DNA from: Sphingomonas sabuli
Lineage (GTDB): Bacteria; Pseudomonadota; Alphaproteobacteria; Sphingomonadales; Sphingomonadaceae
NCBI RefSeq assembly: GCF_014352855.1
Contig: NZ_CP060697.1
Coordinates: forward strand, 1,756,001 to 1,820,000
Length of the DNA: 64,000 nt
Reading direction: 5' to 3'
The translations under genes were made by a program, and so were the position numbers. Shown here in pieces: positions 39,309 to 48,020 of this stretch (position 1 is its first letter; each line of letters opens with the position of its first letter). Under the pieces are notes generated by a model that saw nothing but the letters and a program-made list of their open reading frames with translations, was not told the DNA's origin and ran no database searches.

Positions 39309-40462
39309 GCTTCAAGGCCCTGTTTTCGACCAGCCTCGGCGCGGTGCCCGGCCGGCTGCACATGGCCGCGCACAGCCACCATTTGTGGCCCGACGCCAGC
39401 TTCGACGGCCAGGTGGAATGCTGGAACGACGCCGCCCGCCTTGCCGACGGCAAATGGGACCGGATCATGGGCGAGGTCTGGCCCGAGGCGCAGGCGAATG
39501 TCGCCGGCGAGCTGGGCAGCGGCATGCCCGACGCCGTCGTATTCGCGCCCAACACCCACGATCTGCTGGTGCGGATCGTCGCGGCCGCGGCCGAACGGGG
39601 CGTGGTGCGGGTACTGACCAGCGACGGCGAGTTCCACAGCGCGCGCCGGCAGTTCGCGCGCTGGGAGGAGGCCGGCACGATCGTCGTCGACCGCGTCGCG
39701 ACCGACCCCTTCGGCAGCTTCGCCGATCGCTTCCTCGACGCGGCCCGGACCGGCGATCACGACATCGTCTTTGTCAGCCAGGTGATGTTCGGCAGCGGCC
39801 GCACCGTCGGACAGATCGACGCGCTGGCGGCGCTTGGCGCGCCCGACGGGCGGTGGGTCGTGATCGACGGCTATCACGCCTTCATGGCGATCGACGCGCC
39901 TTTTTCCGCCGCCGCGGCGCGAACCGCGTTCTACCTCGGCGGCGGATATAAATATGCGATGTCGGGCGAAGGCGCCGGCTTCCTCCATGCGCCGCCGGGC
40001 TTCGCGCCGCGGCCGCCGGTCACCGGCTGGTTCGCGGAGTTCGAAGATCTCACCCTGCCGCCCGGCAGCGTCGGCTACGCCGGGGACGCGATGCGCTTCA
40101 TGGGCGCGACGTTCGACGCCTCGGGCCTGTACCGCTTCAACGCCGTGTGCCGGATGCTGCGCGACAACGGGCTCGATACGGCAACGATCTCGGCCCATGT
40201 GGCGGGCCTTCAACGCCGGGTGGTCGACGCGCTCGACGGTACGCCATTGGGCGCCGCGCAGCTGCTCAACCCCCTCGACGGCGGACCGCATGCGCGCTTC
40301 CTCGCTTTCCGCAGTCCGCGGGCGGACAGTTGGTGCGCGGAGCTCAAGGCACGCGACTGCATTACCGACGTGCGCGGCGACGTCCTGCGCGTGGGTCTCG
40401 GCCTTTATCACGATACGACCGACATCGACCGTTTTGCCGCGCTCGCGGCGGATCTCGCCTAG
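39305..40462 (+). CDS. Class V aminotransferase-fold PLP enzyme, kynureninase-like
   Basis: 385 residues from TTG 39305, whose TTGA overlaps the kynA stop; no better start was seen. Class V fold: N-terminal GRLHMAAHSHHLWPDAS, VFAPNTHDLLVRIV, VLTSDGEFHSARRQF, DIVFVSQVMFGSGRTVGQI, the PLP Asp in WVVIDGYHAFMAI and the probable Schiff-base Lys in YLGGGYKYAMSGEGAGFLHAP. Coupling to tryptophan dioxygenase makes kynureninase the best guess. Overall similarity to typical KynU looks moderate, so a related PLP activity remains possible. Its stop converges on tetR (CTAG). Confidence 0.75.
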   Translation: MSFKALFSTSLGAVPGRLHMAAHSHHLWPDASFDGQVECWNDAARLADGKWDRIMGEVWPEAQANVAGELGSGMPDAVVFAPNTHDLLVRIVAAAAERGVVRVLTSDGEFHSARRQFARWEEAGTIVVDRVATDPFGSFADRFLDAARTGDHDIVFVSQVMFGSGRTVGQIDALAALGAPDGRWVVIDGYHAFMAIDAPFSAAAARTAFYLGGGYKYAMSGEGAGFLHAPPGFAPRPPVTGWFAEFEDLTLPPGSVGYAGDAMRFMGATFDASGLYRFNAVCRMLRDNGLDTATISAHVAGLQRRVVDALDGTPLGAAQLLNPLDGGPHARFLAFRSPRADSWCAELKARDCITDVRGDVLRVGLGLYHDTTDIDRFAALAADLA

Positions 40463-41097
40463 CGTTCGAGCCCGCGGCGGATCAGGCGGTTGGCGCATTG
40501 CGCGACCTCGGCCGGGTCTTCGTCGCCCCACACGGCAAAGCGCAGTCCGAGAAACACGTTCATGCCCATGATCGCCCACGCCTCGACCTCGCTGTCGAGC
40601 GGCGATCCGGCCGCGACCAGCTCCCCCTTGTCCTTGCCCGCGTCGAGCCGAGCGGCAATTCTGGACGCCGTCGTCCGATAGTGTTTCTCGAACGCGTCGG
40701 GGTCGGCGAATTCGGCCTCGTCGATGATGCGGTAGACCTGCTTGTGGTCGGCGGCGAACTGGAGATAGCTTTCCAGCGCGCGCTGTTCGCCGTCCAGCGT
40801 GTCGGTCGCGGCTTCAAGTGCCGGCGCGACATGGTCGCGGACACGCGCCGACATGTCGCTGACCAGCGCTTTGAACAGCGCCTCCTTGCTGTCGAAGTAG
40901 GTGTAGAACGTGCCAAGCGCGACGTCGGCCCGCTGGGTGATGCCGACGATCGAACTCTCGGAAAAGCCGCGTTCGCCGAATTCCTCCAGCGCCGCGTCCA
41001 GGATCTTGCGCAAAGTCTTGCGGCCGCGCGCCGTGCGCGGCGCCTTGTCTTCGCCGGCGAACGCCTCTTCGGCGACTATCCTGGTCGCAGCCATCAC
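40459..41097 (-). CDS. TetR-family transcriptional regulator
   Basis: 212 residues. N-terminal HTH: RKTLRKILDAALEEFGERGFSESSIVGITQRADVALGTFYTYFDSKEALFKALV (residues ~26-80). The C-terminal ligand-binding region is of the AcrR/FadR-like helical type. Divergent from the TonB-dependent receptor by 115 bp that contain repeat sequences fitting a TetR operator. Probably represses the receptor-hydrolase-MFS set and itself in response to a small ligand. Confidence 0.88.
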   Translation of the reverse strand: MMAATRIVAEEAFAGEDKAPRTARGRKTLRKILDAALEEFGERGFSESSIVGITQRADVALGTFYTYFDSKEALFKALVSDMSARVRDHVAPALEAATDTLDGEQRALESYLQFAADHKQVYRIIDEAEFADPDAFEKHYRTTASRIAARLDAGKDKGELVAAGSPLDSEVEAWAIMGMNVFLGLRFAVWGDEDPAEVAQCANRLIRRGLER

Positions 41098-41120
41098 CTC
41101 CCCTGTAGCGACCCCGCAGA

Positions 41121-41149
41121 ACTTTCCAAGTTGAAAGTCGGTTCAAGTT
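41121..41149. promoter_or_regulatory. Candidate TetR operator between tetR and the receptor gene
   Basis: ACTTTC-CAAGTT-GAAAGT (41121-41138) is an exact 6+6 inverted repeat. It overlaps a second one, TTGAA-AGTCGG-TTCAA (41131-41146), and the hexamer CAAGTT recurs at 41144-41149. The cluster lies 24 bp from the tetR start and 64 bp from the receptor start, in the divergent promoter region. Confidence 0.55.
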
Positions 41150-41212
41150 TCAGTAGGAAGGCGTCGGAGGATTCGCGACCGGTTCTGGACGCGTCAGTGA
41201 GGGGATAATCGC

Positions 41213-43630
41213 ATGGTTAGTTTTTCGGCTCGTACGATGCTGCTTGGCTCGGCCGCGGCAGCGGCTTTGATCGCGTCGCCGGCGCTGGCGCAGGAAGCAC
41301 CGCCCGCCACCGGCGACACCGCGTCCAATCAGGAAACGCAGGCGGAGCCGGCGCAGGCCAACGACCAGGAAATCGTCGTCACGGCCCGCCGCCGCAACGA
41401 AGTGCTGCTCGACGTTCCCATCGCGGTCACGGCCTATTCGGGCGAACAATTGTCCCGGCAGGGGGCGCTCGACATCACCGACGTCGGCGACACCACGCCC
41501 AACGTCACGTTGGAAACCTCGCGCGGCACCAACACCACGCTCACCGCCTTCATCCGCGGCGTCGGTCAGCAGGACCCGGTTGCCGGCTTCGAACAGGGCG
41601 TCGGCATCTATCTCGACGACGTCTACCTCAACCGCCCGCAAGGCGCGGTCCTCGACATTTACGATGTCGAACGGATCGAGGTGCTGCGCGGTCCCCAAGG
41701 CACGCTGTACGGCCGCAACACCATCGGCGGCGCGATCAAATACGTCACGCGCCGACTGGCCGCCACGCCGCAGTTCAAGGCGCGCACCAACCTCGGCCTG
41801 TACGACCAGGCGGATCTCGTCCTGACGGCCTCGGCGCCGGTTGCCGACGCGCTGCGCATCGGCGGCTCGGTCGCGCGATTGAGCCGCAGCGGCTGGGGCA
41901 AGAATTACACCACCGGCGAGGCCAATTATAACAAGGACATCTGGGCAGCGCGTGGCACGATCGAGCTGATCCCGACCGAAACCGCCTGGCTGCGCCTGTC
42001 CGGCGACTACACCTGGGACAAAAGCAATGCGCGTGGCGGGCATCGCCTGATCCCGTCGATCCTGACCAAACAGCCGGTGCTGGACGACGTATTCGACTCG
42101 CGCGGCGGACTGACCGATCCCAAGCAAAAGGTCACCGGCGGCGGCGTCGCGCTGCACGGCGAGGCCGAACTCAACGACTGGCTGACCGTCCGGTCGATCA
42201 CCGCCTACCGCAAGGACAAGAGCGCGACCCCGATCGACTTCGACGCGCTGCCGTCGATCGATCTCGACGTCCCGGCCATCTACCGCAACAAGCAGTTCAG
42301 TCAGGAATTGCAGGCGGTGATCGACCGCGGTCCGCTCGCCGGCGTCGTCGGCGCTTATTATCTCGACGCCAACGCGCAGAACATCTTTGACGTCCGGCTC
42401 TACACGCTTGGCGCGCTGATCGGGGCGCCCGGCTTCACCGCCGCGACCTTCGGCGATGTCGATACCAAGACCTGGGCGATCTTCGGTGACTTCACCTACG
42501 ATTTCACGCCGCAGTGGAGCGTGTCGCTCGGCGGCCGCTACACCAACGACAAGCGCCGGGCGCAGGTCCTGCGCAAAAGCTACATCCTCGGTGGGTCGCC
42601 GGAACTGGGCGGCGATGCCGGCTATGGCGCGGGCATCCCGATCGCGACGACCTCAGACTTCTCGGGCCGCCGCACCGACACGGCGTTCACGCCGCGCGCG
42701 TCGGTGACGTACAAGCCGAACCGCAACCACACGATCTACGCCAGCTTCTCGCAAGGTTTCAAAGGCGGCGGCTTCGACCCGCGTGCCCAGTCGACGCAGG
42801 CGCCCGTTCAAACCCCGGCGGGCATTTACGATTACATGGCGTTCGAGCCTGAAAAGGTGAACAGCTACGAACTCGGCTGGAAGGCCGCGCTCGGCCGGCT
42901 GCAGGTCGCCACGGCGATCTTCAACGCCGATTACAAGAATGTGCAGATCCCGGCGTCGGTCGGCTGCATCGTCAACGGCGTCACCAACTTCTGCGGCCTG
43001 ACCACCAATGCGGGCAAGGCGCGTTTCCGCGGGCTCGAGATCGAGGCCAATTATGCGGTGGCGGAGAATTTCGCGGCGGCGGGCGACAAGCTTAGCCTGG
43101 CTGGAACGCTCGGTTATCTCGACGCCAAATACCGGGAATTCCTGACCATCGTCACCACCTCGCCGGCCGGTGCGGTGATCCCGCCGACGGAAATCAACCT
43201 GGCGCCGTATCGCAAGGTCCAGAACACGCCCAAATGGACGATGAGCGGCTCGCTCGATTACACCACGCCGATGGCCGGCGGCCGGCTCAACCTCAATTCG
43301 ACGCTGTCGTACCGCAGCAAGAGCCAGCAGTTCGAACTGCGCACGCCGATGCTCGACCAGAAAGGCTATGCTCTGCTCGACGCCAACATGGTCTGGCGGT
43401 CCGGCGACGGCCGTTATGAAGTCGGGCTCCACGGCAAGAACCTGACCAACACCAAATACATTACCGCGGGCTACAACTTCCTCACCCAGAACATCTATAC
43501 GGGTGACTTCGTGCTCAATCCGCTGACCGGCAATCCCATTCCCGCCGGCGGCCTTGGGCAGGAAGGGGTGCTGACCGCTTATTATGGCAATCCGCGGCAG
43601 ATCTTCGTCTCGCTCGGCTTCAACTTCTAA
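41213..43630 (+). CDS. TonB-dependent outer-membrane receptor
   Basis: 805 residues. Signal peptide MVSFSARTMLLGSAAAAALIASPALAQ. TonB box-like EIVVTARRR at ~53-61. Plug domain: DVPIAVTAYSGEQLSRQGALDITDVGDTTPNV, FIRGVGQQDPVAGFEQGVGIYLDDVYLNRPQG, ERIEVLRGPQGTLYGRNTIGGAIKYVTRR. The barrel ends in LGFNF with a terminal Phe. The GVGIYLDDVY form is typical of the sphingomonad receptors used for small organic substrates as well as iron chelates. Heads a cluster with a hydrolase and an MFS transporter; the substrate is not known. Confidence 0.95.
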   Translation: MVSFSARTMLLGSAAAAALIASPALAQEAPPATGDTASNQETQAEPAQANDQEIVVTARRRNEVLLDVPIAVTAYSGEQLSRQGALDITDVGDTTPNVTLETSRGTNTTLTAFIRGVGQQDPVAGFEQGVGIYLDDVYLNRPQGAVLDIYDVERIEVLRGPQGTLYGRNTIGGAIKYVTRRLAATPQFKARTNLGLYDQADLVLTASAPVADALRIGGSVARLSRSGWGKNYTTGEANYNKDIWAARGTIELIPTETAWLRLSGDYTWDKSNARGGHRLIPSILTKQPVLDDVFDSRGGLTDPKQKVTGGGVALHGEAELNDWLTVRSITAYRKDKSATPIDFDALPSIDLDVPAIYRNKQFSQELQAVIDRGPLAGVVGAYYLDANAQNIFDVRLYTLGALIGAPGFTAATFGDVDTKTWAIFGDFTYDFTPQWSVSLGGRYTNDKRRAQVLRKSYILGGSPELGGDAGYGAGIPIATTSDFSGRRTDTAFTPRASVTYKPNRNHTIYASFSQGFKGGGFDPRAQSTQAPVQTPAGIYDYMAFEPEKVNSYELGWKAALGRLQVATAIFNADYKNVQIPASVGCIVNGVTNFCGLTTNAGKARFRGLEIEANYAVAENFAAAGDKLSLAGTLGYLDAKYREFLTIVTTSPAGAVIPPTEINLAPYRKVQNTPKWTMSGSLDYTTPMAGGRLNLNSTLSYRSKSQQFELRTPMLDQKGYALLDANMVWRSGDGRYEVGLHGKNLTNTKYITAGYNFLTQNIYTGDFVLNPLTGNPIPAGGLGQEGVLTAYYGNPRQIFVSLGFNF

Positions 43631-43654
43631 GGCGGTCGGACCGGGACGGGAAAC

Positions 43655-44524
43655 ATGACCGGCTTCGTTGAGCGCTCGTGGGCGTCGCGGGACGGCCTGC
43701 GGCTCCACGCCCGCGATTATGCGGGGGCCAGCGGCGACTGCCGCTTGCCGGTCCTGTGCCTCCACGGCCTGACCCGCAACAGCCGCGATTTTGAGGAGCT
43801 GGCTCCGCGGCTGGCCCAGGGCGGGCGACGGGTGATCGTGCCCGACACGCGCGGCCGCGGCCTGTCGCAATGGGACCCGGACCCGGAAAATTACGCGCCG
43901 AAGGTCTACGCCCGCGACGTGCTGGCGCTGATGGATGGGCTGGGCATCGCCCGCGCGGTGTTCATCGGCACGTCGATGGGCGGTCTGATCACGATGACCC
44001 TGGCCGCGCTGCGCAGCCGGGCGATCGCGGCCGCGGTGCTCAACGACGTCGGTCCGGAGGTCGGGCAGGCGGGACTCGACCGCATCCTGTCCTATGCCGG
44101 AAAATCGGTCGAGATCCGCACGTGGCAGGACGCGGCGGACTATATCCGAAGCATCAACGCCGTCGCCTTTCCCGAATATGGCGCCGAGGATTGGGACGTG
44201 TTCGCCCGCCGCACCTTTCGCGAAAAGGACGGCAAGCCGGTGCTCGATTACGATCCGGCCATCGCCATTCCGATGATGAAGGGGCAGGTGAAGAACCGCA
44301 GCCTGATCGCCAGCCTGCTGTTCCGCCGCCTGGCGCGCCGCCGGCCGACCCTGCTCGTGCGCGGCGCCTTGTCCGACCTCAATCCCGACGCCGTCGCCGA
44401 ACGGATGATGAAAGCCGCGCCGTCAATGCAGGTCGCGGTGGTGCCGGGCGTCGGCCATGCGCCGACGCTGTCGGAGCCGGTGGCGGCGAAAGCGATTGAC
44501 GACTTCCTCGCGTCCGTGCCTTGA
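43655..44524 (+). CDS. Alpha/beta hydrolase
   Basis: 289 residues, cytoplasmic (no leader). LCLHGLTRNSRDFEELAPRLA gives the oxyanion region, FIGTSMGGLITMTLAAL the nucleophile elbow with Ser, and LLVRGALSDLN and VPGVGHAPTLSEP the Asp and His regions. Similar to the haloalkane-dehalogenase/esterase branch. It starts 24 bp after the receptor and 7 bp before the MFS gene, so probably hydrolyses whatever the receptor and permease import. Confidence 0.88.
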   Translation: MTGFVERSWASRDGLRLHARDYAGASGDCRLPVLCLHGLTRNSRDFEELAPRLAQGGRRVIVPDTRGRGLSQWDPDPENYAPKVYARDVLALMDGLGIARAVFIGTSMGGLITMTLAALRSRAIAAAVLNDVGPEVGQAGLDRILSYAGKSVEIRTWQDAADYIRSINAVAFPEYGAEDWDVFARRTFREKDGKPVLDYDPAIAIPMMKGQVKNRSLIASLLFRRLARRRPTLLVRGALSDLNPDAVAERMMKAAPSMQVAVVPGVGHAPTLSEPVAAKAIDDFLASVP

Positions 44525-44531
44525 CTAGACC

Positions 44532-45812
44532 ATGACCGACGACCGCAGCAGGCCGGCCGCGCCCGGCAATTCGACGATGCTTCTTGGGCTGCTGCTGCTC
44601 GCCTACGTGTTCAACTTCCTCGACCGGCAAATCATCAGCATCCTCAAGATCCCGATCAAGGCGGAACTTGGGCTGACCGACACGCAGCTTGGGCTGATGG
44701 GCGGCATTGCCTTCGCCAGCGTCTATTCGACCCTTGCCATTCCCATCGCGCGCTACGCCGACCGCACCGGGCGCCGGGCACAGGTGATCGGCATTTCCGC
44801 GGCGGTGTGGAGCCTGTTCACCGCCCTGTGCGGCGCGGTCACCAGTTTCTGGCAATTGTTCATCGCGCGGATGGGCGTTGGCGTTGGCGAAGCGGGTGGC
44901 GTCGCGCCCAGCTACGCGCTCATCTCCGAACATTTCCCGCCCGGCAAGCGCGCCCGCGCGCTCGCCATCTTCAGTCTCGGTATCCCGATCGGCTCGGCGC
45001 TCGGCCTGTTCTTCGGCGGCTGGCTGGCGGAAGCGATCAACTGGCGCGTGGCTTTCGCCATCATCGGCCTCGCCGGCCTGCCCGTCGGCTGGCTCATCGC
45101 CACTCGCCTGCCCGAAGCGCCGGTGGCGGAAAGCTCACCCGGCGTCCCCGTCGACCAGCCGCCATTCTTCGCGGTCGCCCGCGAACTGGCCGGCCTTCCC
45201 AGCTTCTGGCTGCTGTCCTTTGCCGCGGCCTCGGGGTCGGTCGGCGGCTACGGCCTCGCTTTCTGGCTGCCGTCCTATTTCAGCGAGGCGCTCGGCCTGT
45301 CGCTCGGTAGCATCGGCACGTTTTTCGGAATCATCGTGCTGGTCGGCGGGATTGCCGGCATCTTCCTTGGCGGCGCCATTGCCGACCGCCTCGGCGGGGC
45401 GCGCATCTCGGCCTACGCCGTCACGCCCGCCGTCGCCTATTTGCTCACCGCGCCGCTGTTTGCCGGGGCGATGCAGGTCGAATCGCAATTGCTCGCGGGC
45501 GCGCTGTTCACGCTGGCCTATGCCGTGTCGCTGGCCTGGCTTGGCCCGATCATCAACGCCATCCAGTCGCTCGTCGAACCGTCGCGGCGGGCGACCGCAT
45601 CGGCGTCCTTCCTGCTGATCAACAATCTGATCGGAATCGGCTTCGGGACGTTCATCTTCGGGTTCATGGCCGATTATCTGCGGGAAACGCACGGCGACCA
45701 GGCGATGCGCTATTCGATCCTTTACGGCCTCGGATTTTACGTTCTGGCGGCGGTTCTGGCCTTTCTTGCCGCCCTCACGCTGAAGCGGGACGCACGCAAC
45801 GCGTCACTATGA
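44532..45812 (+). CDS. MFS transporter
   Basis: 426 residues, twelve hydrophobic segments. Landmarks: YVFNFLDRQIISILKIPIKAELGLTDTQLGLMGGIAFASVYSTLAIPIARYADRTGRR (TM1-2 and the loop 2-3 motif), FIARMGVGVGEAGGVAPSYALISEHFPPGKRARALAIF (TM4), and a second-half GGAIADRLGG loop. This is the Spinster-like branch common in sphingomonads. Last gene of the TetR-controlled cluster. An inverted repeat, CGCAGA-AA-TCTGCG (45817-45830), follows the stop and may end transcription. Confidence 0.9.
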   Translation: MTDDRSRPAAPGNSTMLLGLLLLAYVFNFLDRQIISILKIPIKAELGLTDTQLGLMGGIAFASVYSTLAIPIARYADRTGRRAQVIGISAAVWSLFTALCGAVTSFWQLFIARMGVGVGEAGGVAPSYALISEHFPPGKRARALAIFSLGIPIGSALGLFFGGWLAEAINWRVAFAIIGLAGLPVGWLIATRLPEAPVAESSPGVPVDQPPFFAVARELAGLPSFWLLSFAAASGSVGGYGLAFWLPSYFSEALGLSLGSIGTFFGIIVLVGGIAGIFLGGAIADRLGGARISAYAVTPAVAYLLTAPLFAGAMQVESQLLAGALFTLAYAVSLAWLGPIINAIQSLVEPSRRATASASFLLINNLIGIGFGTFIFGFMADYLRETHGDQAMRYSILYGLGFYVLAAVLAFLAALTLKRDARNASL

Positions 45813-45940
45813 ACGTCGCAGAAATCTGCGGTTCACGAACATGCGCTAGGGTGAAGACGAGTCCCGACGAAGCGCCATATCCCGCGGGAACGCGGTTGAG
45901 CCTAGCTTCGTTATTTGCCTGAACTAACGGAGTTTTGATC

Positions 45941-47251
45941 ATGAAACGTCTGATTCTTGCGGCCGGCGTCGCGGCGCTGGCGATTACCGTGCCCGCATCT
46001 GCCAAGCCGGGCGAAAAGGGTGGCCATCAGGGCCACAATGCCGGGCAGGCCCAGAAGGGCGGCGGCAACAAGGCGAATGCGCGTCAGGCGCAGAAGCGCG
46101 CCCAGGCGCGTCAGGAAGTTCGCCGGGAAGCGCGTCAGGATAACCGACGCGAAGCCCGTCAGGACAACCGTCGCGAAATCAAGCAACGTGCCGCGGCTCG
46201 CGAGAACCGTCAGGATCTTCGCCAGGCGCAGCGTGCGAACGAGCGTCGTCTCGACCAGCGCCGTGAGGCCTTGGTCGAACGCCGGGCCGATGCCCGCAAC
46301 CGTCTGGTTGCGAACCGGATGGAGGCGCGCGACCGTCTGGCCGAACGTCGCCGCGATATAGCCGATTCCCGCGACAACCGGGCGTATCAGCTTCGCCGTC
46401 TGGCCAATGAGCGCCGCATGGCGCTGGCCGAGCGCAACTGGAATGCGCGTAACCGCCAGGCGGTGTGGAGCAGCGATTGCCCGCCGGGCCTCGCCAAGAA
46501 GCAGGTCGCCTGCATGCCCCCGGGCATTGCCAAGCGCCTGGTTGGTGAACCGATTAGCCTGGTTCGCCGGGAAGTCGCGTTCCGCGACATTCCGACCCGC
46601 CTGCGCACGGTCTATCGCGACACGCCGGACTATTACTACAAGTACGGTAACGGTTACGTGTATCGCGTGAACCGGTCGAACGACCTCGTCAGCTCGCTGC
46701 TGCCGCTGTTCGGCCTGGGCCTGGCGACCGGTCAGGTGTTCCCGCAGGGGTATAACAACTATGCGATGCCGTCGGCTTACCAGCCGTTCTACCCGGCCTC
46801 GGCGCAGACGAACTATCGCTACGCCAATGGGTACATGTACGAAATCGATCCCTATTCGCGGACGATTCAGAACGTGAACCCGATGCTGGGCTACGGCTAC
46901 GGATACGGGCAGATGCTGCCGGCCAACTATTCGGTCTACAACGTGCCCTATCAGTATCGCGGCCTGTATGCGGACAGTGGCGACAATTACTATCGCTACG
47001 CTCCGGGGTCGATCTACCAGGTCGATCCGCAGACCAGCCTGATCACCGGCATTGCCGCCCTTCTGGGCAATGGCATGACTATCGGTCAGCCGCTTCCGGC
47101 GGGTTACGGCGTCTACAACGTGCCTTACGACTATCGTATGCAGTACGTGGACACGTCGAACGACTGGTACCGCTATTCGGCCGGTAACATCTACCGCGTC
47201 GACCCGACGACCCAGCTGGTGACGGCCCTCGTCGCGTCGATCCTGACCTAA
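45941..47251 (+). CDS. Exported Arg/Gln-rich protein with C-terminal Tyr-rich repeats
   Basis: 436 residues from ATG 45941, eight bases after CGGAG. Signal peptide MKRLILAAGVAALAITVPASA. Residues ~25-180 are very rich in Arg, Gln, Asn and Ala, with repeated units of the type RQDNRRE, and should form a long basic helix. The C-terminal ~230 residues contain three and a half copies of a ~60-residue unit with the pattern Y.Y..G.IY.VDP.T.L...GQ.LPAGY..YNVPY.YR..Y.D. Distantly reminiscent of RcnB-type periplasmic proteins. Function unknown; an envelope or nucleic-acid/metal-binding role is possible. It has its own terminator downstream. Confidence 0.7.
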   Translation: MKRLILAAGVAALAITVPASAKPGEKGGHQGHNAGQAQKGGGNKANARQAQKRAQARQEVRREARQDNRREARQDNRREIKQRAAARENRQDLRQAQRANERRLDQRREALVERRADARNRLVANRMEARDRLAERRRDIADSRDNRAYQLRRLANERRMALAERNWNARNRQAVWSSDCPPGLAKKQVACMPPGIAKRLVGEPISLVRREVAFRDIPTRLRTVYRDTPDYYYKYGNGYVYRVNRSNDLVSSLLPLFGLGLATGQVFPQGYNNYAMPSAYQPFYPASAQTNYRYANGYMYEIDPYSRTIQNVNPMLGYGYGYGQMLPANYSVYNVPYQYRGLYADSGDNYYRYAPGSIYQVDPQTSLITGIAALLGNGMTIGQPLPAGYGVYNVPYDYRMQYVDTSNDWYRYSAGNIYRVDPTTQLVTALVASILT

Positions 47252-47273
47252 AAATCAGGCGATGGATCACAAT

Positions 47274-47309
47274 CGGCCCCGCACGCGTTGCGGGGCCGTA
47301 TTGTTTTTC
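47274..47309 (+). terminator. Strong rho-independent terminator
   Basis: CGGCCCCGCA and TGCGGGGCCG form a perfect 10-bp stem around the loop CGCGT, followed by TATTGTTTTTC. It lies 22 bp past the stop of the Arg-rich gene and upstream of the fasciclin gene. Confidence 0.88.
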
Positions 47310-47327
47310 GGAGCAGGAGAATATCGA

Positions 47328-47921
47328 ATGAAGAAGTCGCTTCCGCTTTTTCTGTGCGCGGCGGCGCTCGCGGTTGCCGGGTGCAACAACGAGGGCGATG
47401 CCGATACCGCAGCCCCTGCAGGCAATAACGGCGAAGCCGCTGGCGAGGGTGGCGAACAGACCATCTCCGCGTCGGTCGACCAGAACAGCAAGTTCTTCCA
47501 GGCGGCCAAGGCCACCGGTCTCGACGCCACGCTCAACGGCCCCGGACCCTACACCATCTTGGTTCCGGACGACGCGGCCTTCACCGCCGCCGGCACCGGT
47601 CCGCTGAGCGATCCGGCCAATACCCAGAACCGGGCCGAGATCACCCGTATCCTGACCTATCACATCCTTCCGGGCGTGATCTTGGCCGAGGACATTTCGA
47701 AGGCCATCGACAACAATGACGGCAAGACCGTCCTGGCGACGATGGGCGGCGAAACGCTGACCGCCACCAAGGAAGGCGACAAGATCGTCCTCAGCGATTC
47801 TGCCGGCAAGAAGGCGACCATCGGGCAGGCGGACCAGAAAGCGTCCAACGGCGTCATTCATCACGTCAATGCGGTCCTGTCACCGGCTCCTGCCGGCGAG
47901 GCGCCAGCGGACAACGGCTGA
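47328..47921 (+). CDS. Fasciclin-domain lipoprotein
   Basis: 197 residues from ATG 47328. Lipoprotein leader MKKSLPLFLCAAALAVAGC. A short Gly/Ala/Glu-rich linker is followed by one FAS1 domain: SKFFQAAKATGLDATLNGPGPYTILVPDDAAFTA, ITRILTYHILPGVILAEDI, TLTATKEGDKIVLSDS and ASNGVIHHVNAVLSP. FAS1 domains mediate adhesion or cell-surface interactions. The gene begins right after the strong terminator, so it needs its own promoter. Confidence 0.9.
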   Translation: MKKSLPLFLCAAALAVAGCNNEGDADTAAPAGNNGEAAGEGGEQTISASVDQNSKFFQAAKATGLDATLNGPGPYTILVPDDAAFTAAGTGPLSDPANTQNRAEITRILTYHILPGVILAEDISKAIDNNDGKTVLATMGGETLTATKEGDKIVLSDSAGKKATIGQADQKASNGVIHHVNAVLSPAPAGEAPADNG

Positions 47922-47952
47922 CGCCAACCTTCAAATCGCGCGCACCTAGCCT

Positions 47953-47981
47953 CTGGCAAGCCGGCGAAGGCTCGCTATAAC
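47953..47981 (+). promoter_or_regulatory. Putative promoter of dnaN
   Basis: -35-like CTGGCA (47953-47958), a 17-bp spacer and -10-like TATAAC (47976-47981). The predicted start lies about 30 bp before the dnaN ATG. Match and spacing are good for a housekeeping sigma factor; no experimental support. Confidence 0.5.
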
Positions 47982-48020
47982 GGGCGGACCAATGACACTG
48001 GACGGGGGCAGGGGCGCGCG

